A stretch of 25,217 nt of DNA from CAZHGD01 sp964531735 (lineage in GTDB: Bacteria; Armatimonadota; UBA10988): contig CAZHGD010000109.1 of the NCBI GenBank assembly GCA_964531735.1, positions 1 through 25,217 on the forward strand, read 5' to 3'. Below are positions 7,669-15,595 of the stretch, in pieces (position 1 is the first letter of the stretch; each line of letters starts with the position of its first letter). The translations under genes were made by a program, and so were the position numbers. The notes below the pieces were generated by a model. That model had not been told where the DNA came from. It saw nothing but the letters and a program-made list of their open reading frames with translations, and did not search any database.

Positions 7669-9681
7669 ATGGCCGACGAACGCGAGCTGAAGGCGCTGAG
7701 AGACCGCATCGTCGGTCTCGGTGAGCGCTCGGCGCGCAAGAGCCACTATCCGGAGTTGCGACGCCGACTGGCCGAGCTGGATCGGTTCCGCACCATCCTG
7801 GACCACTCCGGCGAGGCGATTCTGGTCGTCTGCGCACAGACCGGCACCATTGTCGACGCGAACGCTGCGGCGGCCCGCATGGTCGGGTGCTCGGCCGGCG
7901 AGCTGGGCGGCGAAGCCATCGGCACGGTGCTGACCGACGCCGCCGGTGCCGTCGATGCCGCGCGCGTGGCCGCCTGCGCCGCGGCGGGCGGACCGGTCCG
8001 CGCCTGGCTGGGCGCACAGGACGGCCGGTTGCCGGTCGAGGTCTCGGCCTGGGACGCCGAGTTCGCCGGCGAGCCGTACCTGCTGATCCTGGCGCGCGAC
8101 ATCGGCGCCCAGTTGGCGGCCGAACGAGCGCTGGAAGCCCGCGAAGCCAGCCTGCGCACGGTCTTCGACAGCGTCCATGACGGCATCGTCGTGCACGACC
8201 GCGCCGGCCGGGTGTTGGCCGCCAACACCCGGGCGCTGGCCATGTACGGTCTCGACGCGGACCGGTTGGCCGAACACACCATCCAGGACCTGTCGGCCGC
8301 GTCGATGCGGGCCGACGAGGTGCTGCCTGGTCACTGGAGCCGGGCCCTGGCCGGCCACGACACGGTGGTGGACTGGCGGGCCAGGCGGCCGGGCGACGGC
8401 CTGGAGTTCGACGTCGAGGTGTCGCTCCGGGGCTGCGTCTGGTACGACCAGACCGCGCTCGTGGCCGTGGTTCGCGATGTCACGGAGCGTAAGCGGGCCG
8501 AGCGTGAGCGCCACGCGATCGCCGCTCGCCTGCAGCAGGCCCAGAAGATGGAGAGTCTGGGCGTCCTGGCGGGCGGTATCGCGCACGACTTCAACAACCT
8601 GCTGATGGCGATGCTCGCCCACACGGACCTGCTCCTGGCCGACGCCGAGCCCGACTCGCCGGCCATCGAGGACCTGCGCGGCATCGAGACCGCTGCCTTG
8701 CGGGCGGCCGACCTGTGTCGGCAGATGCTGGCGTACGCCGGACTGGGCCGCATGGCGGCCGAGGAGGTCGACGTGACGACGGCCGTCGACGAGCTGTCCG
8801 GGTCGCTGCGGAACTGCGTGTTGCCACCGGCCGAGTTGCGGTTCATCGCCGGCCGCGGGCCGGCCATCGTGCGCGTCGACCCCGCTCAACTGCGCCAAGC
8901 GTTGACCAACCTGGTCACCAACGCGTCGGAAGCGCTAGGTGGCCTGCCGGGCACCATCACCGTGCGGTGCGGTGTCCGGTCGTGCCTGGGGCCGGAGCTG
9001 GTGGCCCCGTGGCAGACCGAGCCGTTGCCGGACGGGCCTTATGTGGCGCTGGCCGTGTCGGACTCCGGCTGCGGCATCGCGCCGGACAGCCTGCCGCGCG
9101 TGTTCGAGCCGTTCTACAGCAGCAAGTTCCTCGGGCGCGGGCTCGGCCTGCCGGCGGCGCTGGGCATTGCCCGAGCCCACGGCGGGACCATCACCATCGA
9201 CAGTCAGGAGGGAGCTGGCACCACCGTCACGCTGCTGCTCCCGGCGCAGAGCCGGGCCGAGCCGGAGCGCTCGGCGGCCGCGGCGGACAGCGCGCCGCCC
9301 GGGCAAGGCGCGGTGCTGCTGGTGGACGACGAGGATCTGGTGCGCCTGGCCGGCCGCCGACTGCTGGAGCGACTGGGCTACCAGGTGCTGGCGGCCGCGA
9401 GCGGACCGGAGGCGCTGAGCCTGCTCGCCGAGCATGGTGAGACGGTGGTCTGTGTGCTGCTCGACCTGACCATGCCGGCGATGTCGGGCGTGGAGACGCT
9501 CCACGAGCTGCGCGCCACCGGCTCAACGGTGCCGGTCGTGCTCTGCAGCGGCTACTCCGAACAGGTGGCGACGGCCGGCCTGGCCGCCGACGACCTGGCC
9601 GGCTTCGTGGCCAAGCCGTTCCGCCTGCCAACCCTGGCTGCGGCCGTGGCGCGCGCCACCGGGCAAACGGTCGCCCGGTGA
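7669..9681 (+). CDS. Hybrid sensor histidine kinase (PAS-PAS-HisKA-HATPase-REC)
   Basis: A 670-residue soluble hybrid kinase; no membrane helix or signal peptide is seen, so it should sense an internal cue. Order of domains: PAS 1 (about 38-145), PAS 2 (about 163-275), HisKA with GGIAHDFNNLL where H306 is the predicted phosphorylation site, HATPase_c with the N box LRQALTNLVTNASEAL, G1 box DSGCGIAPD and G2 box GRGLGLPAALGI, and a C-terminal receiver (about 545-668). The receiver carries the acidic pair DDED, D599 in LLDLTMPAMSG and the KPF lysine, so it can in principle accept phosphate from H306. No DNA-binding output domain is present, so a further histidine phosphotransfer protein or a separate regulator is expected. 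The start follows the dehydrogenase stop by 3 nt. It is convergent with the pilin gene, with 15 nt between their ends. Confidence 0.95.
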   Translation: MADERELKALRDRIVGLGERSARKSHYPELRRRLAELDRFRTILDHSGEAILVVCAQTGTIVDANAAAARMVGCSAGELGGEAIGTVLTDAAGAVDAARVAACAAAGGPVRAWLGAQDGRLPVEVSAWDAEFAGEPYLLILARDIGAQLAAERALEAREASLRTVFDSVHDGIVVHDRAGRVLAANTRALAMYGLDADRLAEHTIQDLSAASMRADEVLPGHWSRALAGHDTVVDWRARRPGDGLEFDVEVSLRGCVWYDQTALVAVVRDVTERKRAERERHAIAARLQQAQKMESLGVLAGGIAHDFNNLLMAMLAHTDLLLADAEPDSPAIEDLRGIETAALRAADLCRQMLAYAGLGRMAAEEVDVTTAVDELSGSLRNCVLPPAELRFIAGRGPAIVRVDPAQLRQALTNLVTNASEALGGLPGTITVRCGVRSCLGPELVAPWQTEPLPDGPYVALAVSDSGCGIAPDSLPRVFEPFYSSKFLGRGLGLPAALGIARAHGGTITIDSQEGAGTTVTLLLPAQSRAEPERSAAAADSAPPGQGAVLLVDDEDLVRLAGRRLLERLGYQVLAAASGPEALSLLAEHGETVVCVLLDLTMPAMSGVETLHELRATGSTVPVVLCSGYSEQVATAGLAADDLAGFVAKPFRLPTLAAAVARATGQTVAR

Positions 9682-9696
9682 CGCGCGCCGGCGTCG

Positions 9697-10347
9697 CTAC
9701 GGGGCCGAGGACCCTGGCAGGGCGCCGCCGAACAGCGGGGTGGTGAGCGACCGGTAGGCGGCCCACTTGACGTGCCCGTCCAGGTAGGTCATGTTCAGCC
9801 CGTCGTTGTGCGGCGTGCGCAGACGGGGGAAGAGGCTGGTATTCCCCGGCGCCTCCTGCCAGTCCCAGAGCCAGACGTTGCTGGCGTCGCAGAAGATGAC
9901 CGTGCCGGCGACGCCGTTCGGGGCATTCTGCGCGATCTGGTCCAGCACCTGGATGCCGTCGTTCCACATGTAGCCTGAGGTGCTGTTGTACACCACCTGG
10001 CCATAGCTGACGTTGGCGCCGACGCTGGGGCAGATGTAGACCTGACTGTTCTTGATGTACGGCGCGTAGTAGCTCAGCGCCTGCCACGAGCCGTCGCCCT
10101 GCATTGGCGCCACGATCGCGCCATTGGGGTAGTTGGAGGTGGCGCGGATGCGGCCGTCATAGTCCGAAGCGTACTGCAGCATGGCCAGCCCGAGTTGCTT
10201 CAAGTTGCTGGCGCAGCTCGACTGGCGCGCCTTCTCGCGCGCCTTGGCAAAGACCGGGAACAGGATCGCCGCCAGAATGGCGATGATCGCGATCACGACA
10301 AGCAGCTCGATGAGGGTGAACGCACGACGACACGACGGGTTGCCCAT
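9697..10347 (-). CDS. Type IV pilin-like / type II secretion pseudopilin-like protein (H-x9-DG C-terminus)
   Basis: A 216-residue protein with a prepilin N-terminus: a short basic leader MGNPSCRRA and then FTLIELLVVIAIIAIL, the helix that packs into pilus-like fibres. Cleavage by prepilin peptidase would fall after Ala9 rather than the usual Gly, a tolerated variant, and the essential Glu at position +5 of the mature protein is present. FPVFAKAREKARQ and CASNLKQLG follow, typical of the large DUF1559-like families of Armatimonadota and Planctomycetota. The C-terminus has TPHNDGLNMTYLDGHVKW, containing the H-x9-DG motif. I chose ATG 10347 since AGGAG lies 6 nt upstream of it; the alternative ATG at 10353 abuts AGGAG. 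No assembly genes are nearby, as is common for these often solitary and multicopy genes. The 181 nt upstream contain the hairpin at 10456-10479 and no other clear signal. Confidence 0.92.
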   Translation of the reverse strand: MGNPSCRRAFTLIELLVVIAIIAILAAILFPVFAKAREKARQSSCASNLKQLGLAMLQYASDYDGRIRATSNYPNGAIVAPMQGDGSWQALSYYAPYIKNSQVYICPSVGANVSYGQVVYNSTSGYMWNDGIQVLDQIAQNAPNGVAGTVIFCDASNVWLWDWQEAPGNTSLFPRLRTPHNDGLNMTYLDGHVKWAAYRSLTTPLFGGALPGSSAP

Positions 10348-10455
10348 ATCCATCTCCTGGCCGCCCAACCCACTGCACGCGCACACACCGCAACGCCACG
10401 GCACTGACAGGTCGCGTGCCGCAGCGACCCGAGGCACATGATGCCCGCTCGAAGG

Positions 10456-10479
10456 GGCCGTCGGCAAGTGCCGACGGCC
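10456..10479 (-). terminator. Hairpin downstream of hslU, candidate terminator of xerC-hslV-hslU
   Basis: GGCCGTCGGC (10456-10465) and GCCGACGGCC (10470-10479) form a perfect 10-bp GC-rich stem with a 4-nt loop, about 50 nt after the hslU stop. On the minus strand it is followed by CCTTCG rather than a run of T, so it is not a classical intrinsic terminator, though GC-rich bacteria often use such hairpins. Confidence 0.55.
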
Positions 10480-10528
10480 GCCACTTTGGCCGTTGGCCGC
10501 GCGGGCCCGCCAAACGTCCGCTCCGCGC

Positions 10529-11929
<1,401 letters not shown>

Positions 11930-11952
11930 GGGCACGGGCTTTCGGTGCGACG

Positions 11953-12510
11953 TCAGGCCTGGTCCAGCGCGGGTTCCGGTCCGAGCACTTCGATGGTCAG
12001 TTGGTCGTTGGTGTAGATGCAGACCTCGGCGGCGATGCGCAGCGCCTGTTCGGCGACCTCGGCCGCGGACAGGTTGGTGTGGCGCAGCAGCGCCCGCGCT
12101 GCGGCCAGCGCATACGGCCCGCCCGAGCCCACGGTCAGGACCTCGTCGTCGGGCTGGATGACGTCGCCGGTGCCGCTGATCAGCAGCAGCGTGTCGGTGT
12201 CGGCCACCAGCAGTTGGGCATTGAGCTGGCGCAGGTACTTGTCGGTGCGCCACTCCTTGGCCAGTTCCACGGCGGCGCGGCGCAGGTTGCCCGCCGACTC
12301 GTCGAGCCGGGCGCGGAACTTCTCGAACAAGGTCATCGCGTCGGCCACGGCGCCGGCGAAGCCGGCCAGCACGCGGCCATCGGCCATGGTCTGGACCTTG
12401 CGGGCCTGCGCCTTGAGGATGGTGTCGTTGACCGACACCTGGCCGTCACCGGCCATGGCGGTCTGCTGGTTGCGCCGGACAGCGACGATCGTGGTGCTGC
12501 GAATCTTCAT
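11953..12510 (-). CDS. hslV: ATP-dependent protease catalytic subunit HslV
   Basis: A 185-residue proteasome-beta-like peptidase of the HslUV complex, forming a double hexameric chamber. The N-terminus reads MKIRSTTIVAVRR; removal of the short MKIRS propeptide would expose Thr6 as the catalytic nucleophile, with the TTI-V-VRR pattern of the family. The conserved MAGDGQVS segment, VLAGFAGAVADAMTLFEKF and GSGGPYALAAARAL are all present. Length is typical for HslV (about 175-185). ATG 12510 has AGAGGA just upstream. It starts 14 nt after xerC ends and is 23 nt before hslU. Confidence 0.97.
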   Translation of the reverse strand: MKIRSTTIVAVRRNQQTAMAGDGQVSVNDTILKAQARKVQTMADGRVLAGFAGAVADAMTLFEKFRARLDESAGNLRRAAVELAKEWRTDKYLRQLNAQLLVADTDTLLLISGTGDVIQPDDEVLTVGSGGPYALAAARALLRHTNLSAAEVAEQALRIAAEVCIYTNDQLTIEVLGPEPALDQA

Positions 12511-12524
12511 GGTCCTCTCGGTCC

Positions 12525-13442
12525 CTAGCGGCCGGCTCGCGGGTGGGCCTGGTCGTAGACGCGGCGCAGGCGTGCGGCCGAGACGTGCGTGTAGATCTGC
12601 GTGCTCGACAGACTAGTGTGCCCGAGCAACTCCTGAACGCTACGCAGATCGGCGTCGCGGTCGAGCATGTGGGTGGCGCAGCAGTGGCGCAGGCTGTGCG
12701 GCGACAGGTCGGCGGTGAGTCCGGCCTGCCGGCTGTACCACTTGAGCCGATGGCAGACCACCTGGCGGCTGAGGCGCTGCCCCTGGGTGCCGATGAACAA
12801 CGCTCGCGGTTCACGGAGCGCGGCCGTGCCGGTCACCAGCGCCGGCCGGCCCTCGGCGAGGTAGAGCTGCAACGCGGCGGCGGCGATGTCGCCGTAGGGC
12901 ACCAGTCGCTCGCGGTTGCGCTTGCCGAGGACTCGCGCGCGCTGCTGCGGCAGATCCAGGTCGTCCAGGTCGAGTCCCGTCAACTCGCTGACGCGCAATC
13001 CGCCCGCGTAGAGCAGCTCGATCACGGCCCGATCGCGGACGCCCAGCGGCGTCGACAGATCGATGGCCTCGAACAGCCGGCCGAGTTCCTCGACGGTAAC
13101 CGTGAGGGGCAGCCGTCGGGGCAACTTCGGTCGGCTCAACCGCGTGACCGGGTTGGTGTCGACCAGCCCGCGTTCGAGGAGGAACCCAAAGAAGCCGCTG
13201 AGCGAGGTGAGGTAACGGCGGACCGACGAACTGGCCCCGCCCCGGCTGCGCAGGTGGGCCAGGTAGCGCCGCAACAGCCGGTGGTCCACCTCGCCCCACG
13301 CGGTCGGCGGACTCGGCGTGTCGCGCAGGAAGACGCAGAGCGCCAGGACATCGCGCCGGTAGGCCGCGACCGTATGGGCCGAGCGACCACTGCCGATCAG
13401 GTGCGTGAGATAGCTCTGGACCGCCTCATCCACGCGGGGCAT
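12525..13442 (-). CDS. xerC: Tyrosine recombinase XerC-like
   Basis: A 305-residue tyrosine recombinase that would resolve chromosome dimers at dif with a partner Xer protein. The N-terminal SAM-like core-binding domain spans residues 4-90 (SAHTVAAYRRDV is typical). The catalytic domain holds the full set of active residues: R150 in GLRVSEL, K174 in LGKRNRERLVPY, H249 and R252 in SPHSLRH, H275 in LGHTSLSSTQIY and the nucleophile Y284. Its place before hslVU is a well-known conserved order, which favours XerC over a phage or integron integrase. ATG 13442 is used; a promoter -10 box overlaps this ATG, so the true start could be GTG 13433 (codon 4). A TTG-initiated extension to 13469 is less likely. 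Confidence 0.93.
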   Translation of the reverse strand: MPRVDEAVQSYLTHLIGSGRSAHTVAAYRRDVLALCVFLRDTPSPPTAWGEVDHRLLRRYLAHLRSRGGASSSVRRYLTSLSGFFGFLLERGLVDTNPVTRLSRPKLPRRLPLTVTVEELGRLFEAIDLSTPLGVRDRAVIELLYAGGLRVSELTGLDLDDLDLPQQRARVLGKRNRERLVPYGDIAAAALQLYLAEGRPALVTGTAALREPRALFIGTQGQRLSRQVVCHRLKWYSRQAGLTADLSPHSLRHCCATHMLDRDADLRSVQELLGHTSLSSTQIYTHVSAARLRRVYDQAHPRAGR

Positions 13443-13469
13443 GGTACTGACCCGCCTGGGGCCTGTCAA
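13441..13469 (-). promoter_or_regulatory. Candidate promoter of the xerC-hslV-hslU operon
   Basis: On the minus strand a perfect TTGACA (13469-13464) is followed by a 17-nt spacer and TACCAT (13446-13441, 4/6). It sits right after the hairpin at 13488-13524. Because the -10 box overlaps ATG 13442, transcription from it would begin near 13434, almost exactly at GTG 13433, which is in frame. Confidence 0.5.
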
Positions 13470-13487
13470 CCAGCGGGCCGCCCACCA

Positions 13488-13524
13488 CCCCCTGCCGCGC
13501 GCGGGTCACGCGCGCGGCAGGGGG
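13488..13524 (-). terminator. Perfect 16-bp hairpin downstream of the response regulator
   Basis: Positions 13488-13503 and 13509-13524 are exact reverse complements (CCCCCTGCCGCGCGCG on the left arm) with the 5-nt loop GGTCA. The hairpin begins 14 nt after the end of the response regulator gene in the minus direction and precedes the xerC promoter. No T-run follows, so it is a strong structure without the second half of a classical intrinsic terminator. Confidence 0.65.
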
Positions 13525-13538
13525 GCAGGGTCGGGGGG

Positions 13539-14279
13539 TCAGGCGGGCGTCGAGGCCTTGGGCGGCACCGTGGTCTTGATCTCGGAACTGAGCATGTAGC
13601 CGCGGTTCCGAATGGTCTTGAGCATGTTGCCGTAGTCGCCGACGACGTCGAGCTTCTTGCGGAGACGCGAGATGTGCACGTCGAGCGTCTTGGAGTCGTC
13701 GTAGACGTCATCGCCCCAGACCTGCTGGAAGATGTGGCCGCGGCTGAGCAGCATGCCCGTGTTCTCGGCCAGCAGGTAGAGGAGGTGCAGCTCCTTGCCC
13801 GACAGGTTGAGGTCGACTTCGCCGAGGGTGGCGGTTTGAGCCGAGAAGTCGACCACCAGCGGACCGACTTCGACGGTCGGCAGGGCCAACGGGGCGTCGA
13901 CGCGGGCCGGCCGATCCATGCGGCGCAGGACCGCGCGGACGCGGGCGATCAGCTCCTCGCGGTCGAACGGCTTGCAGACGTAGTCGTCGGCGCCGGCTTC
14001 GAGTCCGCGGACGATGCTGCGGGTATCGGTGAGGGCACTGACCATGACCACTGGTATACTGCTGAAGGCGCGGATCCGCCGGCAGCACTCAAACCCGTCG
14101 ACGTCGGGCATCATGACGTCGAGCAGCACCAAGGAGAAGCTGCCGCCGCGCACGGTGGCGACGGCTTCATCGGCGTTCGGGGCCGTGGCTGTGGAAAAAC
14201 CGCTCGCCTCCAGAATACGAGCGATGAGCAGTCGAGCCTCAAGGTCGTCTTCCACAACCAGGATTCGCTGGGTGTCCAT
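13539..14279 (-). CDS. OmpR/PhoB-family response regulator
   Basis: A 246-residue two-domain regulator. The receiver (1-118) has the acidic pair D11-D12, the phosphorylation site D54 in LLDVMMPDVDG, the switch Ser81 and K103 in VCKPF. The C-terminal winged-helix domain (about 140-235) shows LNLSGKELHLLYLLAENTG, then DDVYDDSKTLDVHISRLRKK, the recognition helix region, and TIRNRGYML in the wing. It would bind direct-repeat DNA sites as a dimer and control transcription. No histidine kinase gene flanks it, so it is an orphan here; the hybrid kinase at 7669-9681 is the only kinase in the window. ATG 14279 has GGAAGG about 7 nt upstream. Its own promoter is at 14347-14375. Confidence 0.95.
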   Translation of the reverse strand: MDTQRILVVEDDLEARLLIARILEASGFSTATAPNADEAVATVRGGSFSLVLLDVMMPDVDGFECCRRIRAFSSIPVVMVSALTDTRSIVRGLEAGADDYVCKPFDREELIARVRAVLRRMDRPARVDAPLALPTVEVGPLVVDFSAQTATLGEVDLNLSGKELHLLYLLAENTGMLLSRGHIFQQVWGDDVYDDSKTLDVHISRLRKKLDVVGDYGNMLKTIRNRGYMLSSEIKTTVPPKASTPA

Positions 14280-14346
14280 TTGTGTTCCTTCCAGATACCC
14301 CCTGGACTCGGTGTCGGCCCTTCCAAGCCGCACGGAACCCGGGACC

Positions 14347-14375
14347 ATTATCCGACATATACCCGCTGCTGCCAA
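14347..14375 (-). promoter_or_regulatory. Sigma70-type promoter of the response regulator
   Basis: On the minus strand TTGGCA (14375-14370, 5/6) is followed by an exact 17-nt spacer and GATAAT (14352-14347, 5/6). The predicted start lies near 14340, giving a leader of about 60 nt before ATG 14279, with GGAAGG as ribosome site. Confidence 0.65.
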
Positions 14376-14440
14376 GTAGCGCTGCGATTATTGCTTGTTA
14401 CGTCACGCGGACGTCTTGGGTTCCGCGTCACGCCGAGCCG

Positions 14441-14460
14441 GTTGAACGCCGTCGAACGCT
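14441..14460. promoter_or_regulatory. Tandem 10-bp direct repeat, candidate OmpR-family operator
   Basis: GTTGAACGCC (14441-14450) and GTCGAACGCT (14451-14460) are 8/10 identical and exactly 10 bp apart, so both face the same side of the helix. A weaker third ACGCC follows at 14465-14469. OmpR/PhoB-type regulators typically bind direct repeats at 10-11 bp spacing. The site is upstream of the response regulator promoter and could serve either divergent gene. Binding is inferred. Confidence 0.35.
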
Positions 14461-14655
14461 GCTTACGCCACTGCGGGTGGCGCTCCTCGGCCGCGACCGG
14501 TGCCGAGCTGCGCGCAGGCAGACAGAATCTTCTTGGGTTGGACGCAGGAAAGCTCGGATCGTTGCTGAAGATAGCCGCAGAACGAGTGCCGGGGGCGGTG
14601 GTGGTACCGCCCGGTTGTGCGTGCGGGCCCCGGTTGGGGCCAGAGGTTCCAGAAC

Positions 14656-15591
14656 GTGGCGATCACAACGAAGACCGGTCTTGAGCCGGCACTGGATCTG
14701 ACGACAGCGCACCGCAGCGGCAAGGAGCCGGGCTTCGGCCGCTCGCTGCTCGATCTGCTTGAGCCGCTGACCAGCGAGTGCGAGCCGGCCACCGGTCTGC
14801 CGGTTCGGGTCCGCCACCGGGCCGACGGGGCCGAGATGTTGTTGGTTCCGCCCGGCACTTTCACGCGTGGGGCGGATGACGCCGAGCCGAACGAGGCGCC
14901 GGTCCGGCAGGTCTGGCTCGATGCGTTCTACGTTGACGTCTATCCGGTCAGCAATGCGCGCTACCGGCAGTTCGTGGACTATATGCAGGGCGGCGGCGAC
15001 CATCGCCACTGTTACCCGGCCGAGCACCTCAGCAGTGTGACCCGCGAGCTGAACCACTGCCCGCGACTGTGGGCGCGCGGCGTGCGCGGCTTCAGCGAGG
15101 AGCGCTTGCGCAAGTTCGGCGGCGACCCGCAACCGGTGGTCACGGTCACCTGGTACGACGCGTTCGCCTACGCCGCCTGGTGCGGCAAAGCGCTCCCGTC
15201 GGAAGCGCAATGGGAGAAAGCGGCCCGGGGACCCGACGGGCGCCGCTTCCCCTGGGGCGAGTCCTGGGATCCGGCCCGTCTCAACTCCGGGCTGGACGTC
15301 GGCGTGACCACGCGCATCGACGCCTATCCGCAAGGCTGCAGCCCGTACGGCGTGTTCGACTTGCTGGGCAATGTCTGGGAGTGGTGCCTCGACCGCTACG
15401 ATCGGCGCGGCTACCTCAACGGCTCGCTCCGCAACCCGACCGGGCCGGCCGACGGGCTGGACCGGGTGTGCCGCGGCGGGGCGTGGAACTACGTCAACCA
15501 TTACGCCACGGCCACCACGCGCCACGCTTTTGGACCGAGCGAAGCCTACGAGTTCGTCGGTTTCCGCACCGTGCTGCCGGTCAACGTGTGA
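14656..15591 (+). CDS. SUMF1/FGE-fold protein without the catalytic cysteines
   Basis: A 311-residue protein whose residues from about 60 to the end form a formylglycine-generating-enzyme (SUMF1) fold: MLLVPPGTFTRG, then an acidic turn and VRQVWLDAFYVDVYPVSNARY, a VTWYDAFAYAAWCGKALPSE region, WEKAARGPDGRRFPWG, GVFDLLGNVWEWC, and CRGGAWNYVNHYA to GFRTVLPV at the end. True FGE enzymes carry two cysteines after the RGGSW segment. Here the matching stretch reads NYVNHYATATTR and has none, so sulfatase activation is unlikely; many bacterial members of this fold are non-catalytic or have other roles. I chose GTG 14656 because AGAGG lies 9 nt upstream. The N-terminal 50 residues are not recognised. 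It is followed 4 nt later by the threonine dehydratase gene, implying co-expression. Confidence 0.85.
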   Translation: MAITTKTGLEPALDLTTAHRSGKEPGFGRSLLDLLEPLTSECEPATGLPVRVRHRADGAEMLLVPPGTFTRGADDAEPNEAPVRQVWLDAFYVDVYPVSNARYRQFVDYMQGGGDHRHCYPAEHLSSVTRELNHCPRLWARGVRGFSEERLRKFGGDPQPVVTVTWYDAFAYAAWCGKALPSEAQWEKAARGPDGRRFPWGESWDPARLNSGLDVGVTTRIDAYPQGCSPYGVFDLLGNVWEWCLDRYDRRGYLNGSLRNPTGPADGLDRVCRGGAWNYVNHYATATTRHAFGPSEAYEFVGFRTVLPVNV

Positions 15592-15595
15592 GCCG

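Larger units (their letters stand above)
14280..14655. other. Divergent intergenic region between the response regulator and SUMF1-like genes
   Basis: A 376-nt stretch with no convincing gene on either strand; open frames crossing it look like noise or antisense of the neighbours. It is locally richer in A+T near 14347-14400 than its surroundings. It holds the response regulator promoter (14347-14375), two copies of CGTCACGC (14401-14408 and 14426-14433) and a tandem 10-bp repeat (14441-14460). No clear promoter for the rightward SUMF1-like gene was found in its right half. Confidence 0.6.

Noticed and set aside
12525..13442. Phage or integron integrase marking a mobile element
   Set aside because: The direct link to hslV-hslU is the conserved housekeeping order of xerC; no att-like repeats or cargo genes surround it.
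12543..14684. Plus-strand open frame of 713 residues opposite xerC and the response regulator
   Set aside because: It runs through two genes and the hairpin terminator between them, and its composition is typical of an antisense frame.
14656..15591. Sulfatase-activating FGE enzyme
   Set aside because: The fold is right, but both catalytic cysteines after the RGGxW segment are missing and no sulfatase gene is nearby.
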